Program-made: the position numbers and the translations under genes | Part shown: positions 36,565-43,955 of the stretch, one piece after another | Layout: each line of letters opens with the position of its first letter | How positions within the stretch are numbered: the first letter of the stretch is position 1 | Assembly: GCF_025639805.1 (NCBI RefSeq) | Contig: NZ_CP106735.1 | Location: forward strand, 2,513,501 to 2,577,500 | Direction: 5' to 3' | DNA from: Reichenbachiella carrageenanivorans | GTDB lineage: Bacteria; Bacteroidota; Bacteroidia; Cytophagales; Cyclobacteriaceae | Length of the DNA: 64,000 nucleotides | Notes under the pieces: model-generated | Seen by the model: only the letters and a program-made list of their open reading frames with translations | Databases searched by the model: none | What the model was told of the DNA's origin: nothing

Positions 36565-37883
36565 TAAATGGTATGGAAACAAATGAAATCATTGTAGGTC
36601 TCGACATCGGTACAACTAAGATTTGTGCCATCGTAGGGAGAAAGAACGAGTTTGGAAAACTCGAAGTACTAGGTATGGGTAAGGCAGTGTCTGACGGAGT
36701 CATCCGTGGCATCGTGACCAATATCGATAAAACCATCAATGCCATCAAGAAGGCCGTGACAGAAGCTGAAGAGCAGTCTGGTATCGACATTCGGGTGGTC
36801 AACGTGGGTATCGCTGGACAGCATATCAAGAGCTCTGTGCATCACGGATCTATTATCAGACATACGTCTGACGATGAAATCACGATCGAAGATGTGAATC
36901 GACTCACCAACGACATGTATAAAATTGTGATCCCTCCAGGGAGTGAGATTATTCATGTGATGCCTCAAGACTATATCGTAGATTACGAAGAAGGCATCAA
37001 AGACCCTGTGGGTATGTCGGGTGTACGTCTAGAAGCAGATTTTCATGTGATTACAGCTCAGACCAATGCCATTCAAAATATAAACAAGTGTGTGAGACGC
37101 GCAGGCTTGGAGATCGATAATTTGATCCTTGAGCCTTTAGCGTCGAGCCTGTCTGTGCTCAGCGACGAAGAAAAAGAAGCAGGTGTATGCTTGGTAGACA
37201 TTGGAGGCGGTACTACAGACATCGCCATTTTCCATGAAAACATCATCCGTCATACCTCTGTGATACCATTCGGAGGCAATATCATCACATCAGATATCAA
37301 AGATGGCTGTAATGTGCTGAATCATCAGGCGGAAATATTGAAGACCAAATTTGGTCAAGCGTTGGCAGAGATGGCCAATGAAAATGAGGTAGTATCTATC
37401 CCAGGGTTGAAAAATAGAGATCCTAAGGAGATTTCTGTAAAGAATTTGGCGAGAGTAATCGAAGCCAGGATGGAGGAAATCATCGAAATGGTACATACCA
37501 AAATCATCACAAGTGGTTATGAAAATAGACTAGCAGGGGGTATCGTAATAACTGGGGGTGGTTCACAATTGGTGTCCATCAAGCAGCTATTCGAATACAT
37601 GACAGGACTCGATGCACGTGTGGGATTCCCTAATGAGCATCTGGGTAAAAGTAAAGTAGAAACCATCAAGAGCCCCATGTTTGCCACGTCAGTAGGTTTG
37701 GTGCTTTGTGGATTCAAGGCGCTAGACGATAGAGATCATAGATATTTCTTGGAAGACACTGTAGTGAGAGATTACGACAAGAGAAAGAAGCCTGCTGGTG
37801 GGTCAGATAATATCTTGAAAAAGATTTTGGAGAAAACCAAAGGCATATTAATAGACGATTTCGAAGACGGTTCAGCTCGATAA
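36561..37883 (+). CDS. ftsA: Cell division protein FtsA
   Basis: This 440-residue actin-fold ATPase tethers FtsZ to the membrane. The phosphate-1 loop reads GLDIGTTKICAIVG (about 13-26), the SHS2-type 1C domain lies at about 90-170, the phosphate-2 motif is VCLVDIGGGTTDIAIF (about 210-225) and the adenosine motif is GGIVITGGGSQL. The C-terminal KKILEKTKGILIDDF could be the amphipathic membrane helix, followed by a short acidic end. Start ATG 36561 overlaps ftsQ by 4 bp, and an in-frame ATG at 36573 is also possible. ftsZ follows after 87 bp. Confidence 0.97.
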   Translation: MINGMETNEIIVGLDIGTTKICAIVGRKNEFGKLEVLGMGKAVSDGVIRGIVTNIDKTINAIKKAVTEAEEQSGIDIRVVNVGIAGQHIKSSVHHGSIIRHTSDDEITIEDVNRLTNDMYKIVIPPGSEIIHVMPQDYIVDYEEGIKDPVGMSGVRLEADFHVITAQTNAIQNINKCVRRAGLEIDNLILEPLASSLSVLSDEEKEAGVCLVDIGGGTTDIAIFHENIIRHTSVIPFGGNIITSDIKDGCNVLNHQAEILKTKFGQALAEMANENEVVSIPGLKNRDPKEISVKNLARVIEARMEEIIEMVHTKIITSGYENRLAGGIVITGGGSQLVSIKQLFEYMTGLDARVGFPNEHLGKSKVETIKSPMFATSVGLVLCGFKALDDRDHRYFLEDTVVRDYDKRKKPAGGSDNILKKILEKTKGILIDDFEDGSAR

Positions 37884-37970
37884 TAAGGAACCTGATTTGG
37901 GATTTATAATAAATAGTAGGTAGTCGTTAGTTCGACTATTTCAAACAGAACAGATTAAAAAAAACACATC

Positions 37971-39536
37971 ATGACAGAAAGTAGTTTTAAATTTGATTTG
38001 CCTACACATCATAAATCGATCATCAAAGTGATCGGTGTAGGCGGAGGTGGCAGCAATGCTGTAAACCACATGTTTAACCAAGGTATAACCGGAGTAGAAT
38101 TTATTGTCTGCAATACGGATTCACAAGCCTTGAATATCAGTCCAATTCCGAATAAACTCCAAATAGGGGTAAACCTCACTGAAGGACTGGGTGCTGGCGC
38201 AAACCCTGAACAAGGGAAAAATGCAGCTTTAGAAAATAAAGAAGAAATTAGAAACATGCTCAGTGAAGATACCAAAATGGTGTTCGTTACTGCAGGTATG
38301 GGTGGCGGTACTGGTACAGGTGCAGCTCCGGTCATTGCTCAAGTGGCCAAGGAGTTGGGAATCCTGACGGTAGGTATCGTAACCGTTCCTTTCAAATTTG
38401 AAGGAAAGAAAAAAATGCGCCAAGCCATGGAAGGTGTGGATGCATTGAAAGCCAACTGTGACACCGTGCTTATGATTCTCAATGACAAGTTGACGGAGGC
38501 GTTTGGTAAGCTCACAGTTAATCAGGCATTTGCGCAAGCAGATAATGTATTGACCACGGCAGCTAAGGGCATTGCGGAGATTATCACTGTGCCAGGTTAT
38601 GTCAATGTGGATTTTGAAGATGTAAAAACCGTAATGAAAAACTCTGGAGGTGCAGTGATGGGGTCTGCCGAAACTTCGGGAGAAAACAGAGCCATCAGAG
38701 CGGCAGAAGAGGCGATCAATTCGCCACTGCTTAACAACCAGAACATCGAAGGGGCTGAGAAAATCTTGCTATCGATTATTTCTGGAGATCAGGCAGAATT
38801 ACAAATGGATGAACTGACAGAAATCACGGATTTCATGCAAGATTTGGCTGGCGAAGATGCTGAGGTGATTTTCGGTCATGGAGTGGATCCTGAGTTGAAT
38901 GACAGTATTCGTGTGACCATCATCGCTACGGGATTTGAAAATGAGATGGGAGAAGTACCTTCAGCACCTCAAACTCCGAAAAGAGAGCCTTTAGCCAAAG
39001 AGGAGGAGGAAGAAGCTGCAAGGAAAGTGTACGACTTAGAGAGAGATGTTCAAATCAATCTATTTTCAAGTGAAACTCAGGAAGTAAGAGAAGATACTTT
39101 TGAAGAGGATTTTCAATTGAAGATGAAATCTTTGTCATTCGAAAAACCAGAACGATCACCTGAGCCAGAGCCTAAAATGGTGGAGGAAGAAGATCCTTTT
39201 GAAGTAGAAATGAGGAATCTTTTTGTAGAATCTCAGATCAAAAATGTACCAGTGGATGCACCACTCGAAGAACTAGAAGGCATGGCACACCCGCCATCTA
39301 AAAAGATTCTTTTGATGGAGCAATCCGAAGAGAGGAGACGCAGACTAGATGGTATCAACAACGACGAAGTAGATACCAATAGCTTTAAAGAAAAATTCGA
39401 TGTACCAGCTTACCAACGTAAAAAGGTAAACCTGAGAAATGTACCAGCTTCTTCGGAGAGTTTGGTGTCTAAGTACAACCTGAATGATGATAATCAGCTA
39501 GGCAGCAACAAGTTTTTACACGATAGACCGGATTGA
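37971..39536 (+). CDS. ftsZ: Cell division GTPase FtsZ
   Basis: The 521-residue tubulin homologue forms the Z-ring. The GTPase core (about 15-330) has VGGGGSNAVNHM, the tubulin signature GMGGGTGTGAAPVIA (about 108-122), NCDTVLMILND and VDFEDVKTVMKN. The C-terminal extension of about 190 residues is longer than in E. coli; it is acidic and low in complexity, ending SNKFLHDRPD. Such long tails are usual in Bacteroidota, and the final conserved peptide for FtsA contact is hard to place here. The 87-bp gap after ftsA may hold an extra promoter. Confidence 0.98.
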   Translation: MTESSFKFDLPTHHKSIIKVIGVGGGGSNAVNHMFNQGITGVEFIVCNTDSQALNISPIPNKLQIGVNLTEGLGAGANPEQGKNAALENKEEIRNMLSEDTKMVFVTAGMGGGTGTGAAPVIAQVAKELGILTVGIVTVPFKFEGKKKMRQAMEGVDALKANCDTVLMILNDKLTEAFGKLTVNQAFAQADNVLTTAAKGIAEIITVPGYVNVDFEDVKTVMKNSGGAVMGSAETSGENRAIRAAEEAINSPLLNNQNIEGAEKILLSIISGDQAELQMDELTEITDFMQDLAGEDAEVIFGHGVDPELNDSIRVTIIATGFENEMGEVPSAPQTPKREPLAKEEEEEAARKVYDLERDVQINLFSSETQEVREDTFEEDFQLKMKSLSFEKPERSPEPEPKMVEEEDPFEVEMRNLFVESQIKNVPVDAPLEELEGMAHPPSKKILLMEQSEERRRRLDGINNDEVDTNSFKEKFDVPAYQRKKVNLRNVPASSESLVSKYNLNDDNQLGSNKFLHDRPD

Positions 39537-39545
39537 TTCGCTATC

Positions 39546-39649
39546 TGTCATTTCGATGAGAGGCGGTGATCTGCCGAAGCAGAGAAATTTTTATGTTTCG
39601 ATGGTATCATTAGTATGTAGTAAGATTTTTACTATCGCTCGACATGACA
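39546..39649. repeat. Imperfect palindromic intergenic element (TGTCATTTCGA type)
   Basis: The ends TGTCATTTCGA (39546-39556) and TCGACATGACA (39639-39649) are inverted copies with one mismatch, and the inside contains GAAGCAGAGAAAT. Short intergenic dyads with TGTCATTTCGA ends and a GAGAAAT-like core are, as I recall them, common in Bacteroidota genomes as dispersed repeats. Only one copy lies in this window, so its dispersed nature is inferred. Confidence 0.45.
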
Positions 39650-39744
39650 AATAGGGGTGGTTAGCCTTGTAAGGCTAATGCACACATCCACCTGTTCTTT
39701 GAGCAGCCTTTGATACTATCCCGAAAGACTATTTTCTGTCAAAT

Positions 39745-39852
39745 TTTCACTATGCGGGAATGTATGTGCTTTTGAGCGAGCGCTTACTTCCCGCATGAGT
39801 GAAAAATATCTGTTAGGTAACACAGGGCTATATATTTGCCCTGTGCATACCT
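39745..39852. terminator. Two adjacent long hairpins, likely convergent terminators
   Basis: The first hairpin pairs TTTCACTATGCGGGAA (39745-39760) with TTCCCGCATGAGTGAAA (39788-39804), with one bulge. The second pairs AGGTAACACAGGGC (39815-39828) with GCCCTGTGCATACCT (39838-39852), with one bulge. The first is followed on the plus strand by only AAAAATATCT, so a classic T-run is missing; the terminator role rests on position between convergent genes. Confidence 0.4.
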
Positions 39853-39901
39853 GACGATAGAAAATAATTTATTGAATACTGAAAGCGTGTATATGAAAGC
39901 T

Positions 39902-40972
39902 CTATTCCTCGCAATTGTTGGTGTTGAGATACTGGGTGAAAGTATCCAAGTCCTTCATGGAAGTGAGTGCTTTGAGCTCAGATTTGCTCAACGACGCAAA
40001 TTGATCACACCCCTTAAGAAGGTTGGTCATGATTTCTTCATCATTCTTTTTATAAACGATCCATTGCTCTTTGGTGTCGTTGTTGAGAATAAAATACTCT
40101 TCAAAGAAAGCCCCTTCATCTTCCCCTTCACCCATTTGTACGGCACCCCCTACATGCTTTTGTGATGCTGCTGTACCTGCTGCATTGCCTAAATTAGTCA
40201 GGCCGTCCTTTCTATGCGTGGACTTGGGATTTTGGTAATAACTGTACTTTTGATCAAAAAAGAAAATTTCTGTGAAAACCATTCCTGGGTCAGAGGCGGA
40301 GATGGCTTGCACACCTTGTCTCAGCGAGGTGAAAGCTCTTTTCTGTCCATTGACTTCTTGCATGATGTGGTTTAGATCGAGTCCTTCGAGTACAAATTCC
40401 TTGTAGTTATTCTTCTCATCTACATAGATGAAATCTCGCTTGAATTGGGCAATCTTACCGACATACTTTCTGCCATCGTTGAAGAGCGCATAGCCTGGTT
40501 GTAAGTTCTTGAGTTCGTTTTTGCTCGTTTTCACCACGCCATCATTGAATGCGTTTACTGCGCCTTCTGTAGTCAGTTGAGTTACTTCTGTAATGGTTTC
40601 AGGTTGGAATGGGAATTTTCCAGTGGATTCGATGGCTTTTGGTGAGGATTGAGCCATAGGAGCTTTGTTAGGTATATAGGCAGGTTTTTTGTCAGGCTTT
40701 ATACCTAACCCAAAGTAATCTACTTCCGCTCTGTCAAACTTGTATTTAGCCTTTTGGTCATCTACAAGTTTGATTTCTACTGTGTCTTGGTTTTCGACTT
40801 TGAGCTGGATTTCACCAACGTAGGACGTGCCATTTTTCAGCACTAGGTAGCCATTGTCGTATTTGGTTTTGATGATGGTTTTCTTGCCTGATACGGTCGT
40901 AGATGCAATTTTGTATTGTGCGTGTCCAGATAGAGATATCAATAGACAGGCGAGTGAAAGTAAAGTTTTCAT
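39902..40972 (-). CDS. Secreted protein of unknown function
   Basis: A 356-residue protein with a signal peptide (about 1-18, ending GHAQ). The mature part starts with beta-strand-rich sequence (YDNGYLVLKNGTSYVGEIQLKVENQDTVEIKL), has a proline- and lysine-rich linker (about 95-125), and then a second beta-rich part with a similar start (ELKNLQPGYALFNDGRKYVGKIAQFKRDFIYVDE). The two halves may therefore be distant repeats of one fold. The C-terminal helical part has a Cys pair (about 325 and 354). I recognise no family. It is convergent with ftsZ and stands alone. Confidence 0.7.
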   Translation of the reverse strand: MKTLLSLACLLISLSGHAQYKIASTTVSGKKTIIKTKYDNGYLVLKNGTSYVGEIQLKVENQDTVEIKLVDDQKAKYKFDRAEVDYFGLGIKPDKKPAYIPNKAPMAQSSPKAIESTGKFPFQPETITEVTQLTTEGAVNAFNDGVVKTSKNELKNLQPGYALFNDGRKYVGKIAQFKRDFIYVDEKNNYKEFVLEGLDLNHIMQEVNGQKRAFTSLRQGVQAISASDPGMVFTEIFFFDQKYSYYQNPKSTHRKDGLTNLGNAAGTAASQKHVGGAVQMGEGEDEGAFFEEYFILNNDTKEQWIVYKKNDEEIMTNLLKGCDQFASLSKSELKALTSMKDLDTFTQYLNTNNCEE

Positions 40973-41120
40973 TAATTCAATAGGTTTAAAGGGATTGATA
41001 AATATTTGAAAGGTAAGTCATCGCTGTTTTTTTCTATTAAAAATCAAACTCAAGTTTGAAATCGAATCTCTAAATCTATAGAAAATTGACGAAATCTAAA
41101 TTTTATTGATTTCGACGGCT

Positions 41121-41642
41121 TTAGAACGCCAGTAGCTTATCTACCTGCTCCTCTAGTAGATCGTGATAGAGTTGAGAGAGTTTGTTCTCCGTCAGGTTGG
41201 CTTCTATTCGAGCCAGTTTAGGTTTTTGAGCCAGCACGTGCGTACCGCAGTAGTTGAATATATCTGTGAGATGGCTGAGCGCCAATCCGCCACCCTGTAC
41301 GCCCGATGATATGCCCACGAGTGCTGCTTTCTTGTCTCTAAAGGTGTGAGGAAATGCCAGCCCGTCGATAAATGCCTTCAATACTCCTGGAAAGGAACCG
41401 TTGTACTCAGGTACAATGAAAACCATTTTTTCTGCTTCGAGCATTTGCTTCCTGAAGATGTTAAACACTTCATTTTTGCCAGACTGGTCGTAGAGCGCCG
41501 TTTCGGTGAAGTCGTCAGGTAAGTCTTCCAGATAGATCAGTTCGGTTGCCACTCCTTTGGATTGGAGTATGCCCTGATAGATGTGGGCTAGTTTTTTAGA
41601 TACAGAGTTTTTCCTGTTGGTGCCGCTGACGATCGTAATCAT
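41121..41642 (-). CDS. NADPH-dependent FMN reductase (flavodoxin fold)
   Basis: A 173-residue cytoplasmic flavoprotein of the NAD(P)H-dependent FMN reductase family, which reduces quinones, azo dyes or chromate with FMN. The N-terminal FMN phosphate loop is TIVSGTNRKNSVSKKLA (about 3-19), the second FMN motif is VPEYNGSFPGVLKAFID (about 81-97) and GISSGVQGGGLALSHL follows. An upstream in-frame ATG at 41690 would add 16 residues before the first strand, so ATG 41642 is preferred. It is a monocistronic gene with no visible link to its neighbours. Confidence 0.88.
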   Translation of the reverse strand: MITIVSGTNRKNSVSKKLAHIYQGILQSKGVATELIYLEDLPDDFTETALYDQSGKNEVFNIFRKQMLEAEKMVFIVPEYNGSFPGVLKAFIDGLAFPHTFRDKKAALVGISSGVQGGGLALSHLTDIFNYCGTHVLAQKPKLARIEANLTENKLSQLYHDLLEEQVDKLLAF

Positions 41643-41878
41643 AAAAATACGTGAATTTATAAACTGAGCCGCAAGATAAGAAATACCCATGAGCTACGGT
41701 AGCCAAGCGAGGATTGTCCTTTGCGACCTAGTAGGGTTGACTCAGCGATCCTTAGTGAGCTGAGTAGGTCTATCCATGGATTAGATGTCTAGGTGTTCAA
41801 TCAAGGATCAGTCTATAAAGTTGGGTAGCGATGAGGATAATGGCCTTGTATTCGCTCTGGTGTGGTGATAAAGAAGAA

Positions 41879-41912
41879 AAGGCATCTATGTGAACTAACA
41901 CTTAGATGCCTT
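41879..41912 (-). terminator. Terminator of the 94-aa secreted protein gene
   Basis: The arms AAGGCATCTA (41879-41888) and TAGATGCCTT (41903-41912) form a perfect 10-bp stem with a 14-nt loop. On the minus strand the hairpin is followed by a T-rich run (TTCTTC). It lies about 10 bp past the stop of the minus-strand gene. Confidence 0.75.
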
Positions 41913-41922
41913 CTGTTTCAGA

Positions 41923-42207
41923 TTATTTGACAGTGATACAGCCGTCTTTGATCTCTATTTTGCTGTTGTTGGATAGGGTCACCCATCCGCATTCAGTTTT
42001 GATCTCAGCTTTGTCGCTTCCACCCTGGATCGTGATAGAGGAGGTACGGCTTCCATCAAAAGTAACAGTAGAGGATGATCCACCTATTTTCACATCAAAT
42101 TTCCAGTCTTTTGAGTCTTTGTTGTAATACCTGATGGATACAGCAGCTTGCGCCGTATAGGCGAGTAGCATCAATGATGCGGCACAAATGAAAATGTATT
42201 TTTTCAT
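41923..42207 (-). CDS. Small secreted protein of unknown function
   Basis: A 94-residue protein with a clear signal peptide (about 1-21, ending AQAA). The mature part of about 73 residues is rich in Ser, Thr and Lys, with alternating beta-strand pattern (WKFDVKIGGSSSTVTFDG, SSITIQGGSDKAEIK) and two Cys (residues 78 and 90) that could form a disulfide. I recognise no family. It has its own terminator and probably its own promoter in the gap before it. Confidence 0.65.
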   Translation of the reverse strand: MKKYIFICAASLMLLAYTAQAAVSIRYYNKDSKDWKFDVKIGGSSSTVTFDGSRTSSITIQGGSDKAEIKTECGWVTLSNNSKIEIKDGCITVK

Positions 42208-42429
42208 TACTAATTGTTTAGGTTGATAAATGATTTAGCGTCTAAATTAAGGAAAACTGAACTAAATGACCCAGTAATATGCTTAGTTATTAATTCGTAA
42301 AATGGCGGATCGATTTTGGTTGAAAATCCGTGTGTGCGATGACCCTTGTGTGGGTATATGATTACTTCCATTTGTAATGGAAAGGGTATTTTTCTCTACT
42401 TTTTCACCATGGTGCTGTGGCTCTTGATA

Positions 42430-43947
42430 TCACTCATAAAACGAGATATAGGTGTCAGGTAGGAGTTTTTTGATGCGCTCAATTTTGTCTTCATCATCGA
42501 CTAGAGGGTTACGATCCAGATGGAGGAAACGCAGGTTTTTCAACTCAGCGATTTCGTCTGGCAGATCTTCCAATTTGTTTTCTCCCAGGTCGAGGTGCAC
42601 CAGCGATTGCAACTGACTGATCTCTGCAGGGATGGATGACAAATGTGCCTCTCTTAAATTAAGAGATTCTAAGAGGGGTAAGGTAAGAGCTATTTTAGGG
42701 AATTCTTTACGGTAAGCTGACATACCTAAGTGAGTAATACTTTTCGGTAGTGATTTGGTTTCTTTGAGTACTCTATCACCTGTTTCATTAAGATTTAATT
42801 TTTTAAGGTTTTCAAAACCATCATCAAAAAAAGATTCTGGTAACTGAATGAAGATATATTTGTTTTTAAAATCGGTAATGCCTTCCATGGATAATTCTTC
42901 GAGATTAGGGAGGTCTTTGATGATGCTGTTGACTTGATCCATGTCTAGGTACCTGAAGTTGTCAATTTTGAGCGTTTTGAGTTTTTTGAGGTGACGAATG
43001 TTATCAGGGAGCATTCTGGGTTGATCACGTTCTCCTTCCATATAATTCATCGATGCGCTTAAGTCCAATATTTCGAGATTGGACAGGTGCGTTAGGTCTT
43101 CATTCAATAGCGCTAGATCCAGTTTCGTGTTTTCAGTGAAGATCAATTCTTTGAGCTGGGGATGTCTTCGGATGCTGGCTGGTAGTCTAGTCAGGTCAGT
43201 GTAGGAAATTCTTAACTTTTCTAAGTTAGAAAAGGAAGCAGCCTGATCGAGGATGTTGGTATAGTCCAGATTGGGGCAGTACAAAAAGGATAACTCCTCC
43301 AAATCGAGTTTGGAGAGGTTGTTGGGGAATTTATTGGTGTTGAGTTCATTGATGACAAGACTTTTGAGCTTAGGCATTTTATTGAACATATTAAAATGTT
43401 GCTTGAGGTCTAAAGAATCATTAACACCTAAAAGAATGGAATTGAGATTTTTGAATTGTGTGATTTCGGAAGGAATTTTTGAATAAGGAATTTCGTACAA
43501 TCTTAATGTTTCAAGGTTTTGAATTTCTGAACATGTACGCAGCGCATTGGGTAAATCAAGCTGAGACAGGTCTTCCAGACCAATGCTTTTTATGACTGGT
43601 TTATTACTTGGATTTAGAGGTAGTTCTACGATGTCACAATCTATTATTCCTAAGTAGCTCAGATGGTTGGATTTTAGAACCTCTTCAAGGTGATGCTGAT
43701 TAAGTCCATTACACCTGACTAATCGTAATTTTACAAGATTATTCGTTTCTTTGATATACTCTGAAAATCTCCCGTCTCGAGATCCTTTGATGTACAGGTC
43801 AAATACCGTTTCAGGCTCGTTGATGGCAGAGTATATATATTCTCTTCTGGAATATTCTATGAGTTCTTGTTCACTAAGCTGGGTTTTGGAATAAGGTGTA
43901 GTACAAGCAAAAAGCAGTAATGCACTGAGTAGGTATAGGTATTTCAT
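42430..43947 (-). CDS. Leucine-rich-repeat lipoprotein, downstream of the eCIS cargo candidate
   Basis: A 505-residue lipoprotein (lipobox LFAC, Cys about 15) whose body from about residue 65 to the end consists of leucine-rich repeats of 22-26 residues (consensus like NLEKLRISYTDLTRLPASIRRH and LVHLDLGENKLEDLPDEIAEL). The last repeats are the most regular. LRR arcs bind proteins or glycans, and this one is anchored in the envelope. It begins only 8 bp after the stop of the 648-aa cargo candidate, so the two form one operon. A role as receptor, immunity partner or surface anchor is possible but not shown. Confidence 0.85.
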   Translation of the reverse strand: MKYLYLLSALLLFACTTPYSKTQLSEQELIEYSRREYIYSAINEPETVFDLYIKGSRDGRFSEYIKETNNLVKLRLVRCNGLNQHHLEEVLKSNHLSYLGIIDCDIVELPLNPSNKPVIKSIGLEDLSQLDLPNALRTCSEIQNLETLRLYEIPYSKIPSEITQFKNLNSILLGVNDSLDLKQHFNMFNKMPKLKSLVINELNTNKFPNNLSKLDLEELSFLYCPNLDYTNILDQAASFSNLEKLRISYTDLTRLPASIRRHPQLKELIFTENTKLDLALLNEDLTHLSNLEILDLSASMNYMEGERDQPRMLPDNIRHLKKLKTLKIDNFRYLDMDQVNSIIKDLPNLEELSMEGITDFKNKYIFIQLPESFFDDGFENLKKLNLNETGDRVLKETKSLPKSITHLGMSAYRKEFPKIALTLPLLESLNLREAHLSSIPAEISQLQSLVHLDLGENKLEDLPDEIAELKNLRFLHLDRNPLVDDEDKIERIKKLLPDTYISFYE

Positions 43948-43955
43948 GATATTAA

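Larger units (their letters stand above)
39537..39901. other. Inverted-repeat-rich gap between convergent genes
   Basis: A 365-bp gap between ftsZ and a convergent gene holds four separate inverted repeats and no supported gene. They are a dispersed-repeat-like dyad (39546-39649), an 18-bp near-palindrome TTAGCCTT-GT-AAGGCTAA (39661-39678), a long hairpin (39745-39803) and a further hairpin (39815-39852). The last two probably end transcription from both sides; a structured RNA cannot be excluded. Confidence 0.6.

Noticed and set aside
39836..40165. A plus-strand ORF of 109 codons after ftsZ
   Set aside because: It overlaps the secreted-protein gene on the minus strand, has no domain, and its start lies within a hairpin.
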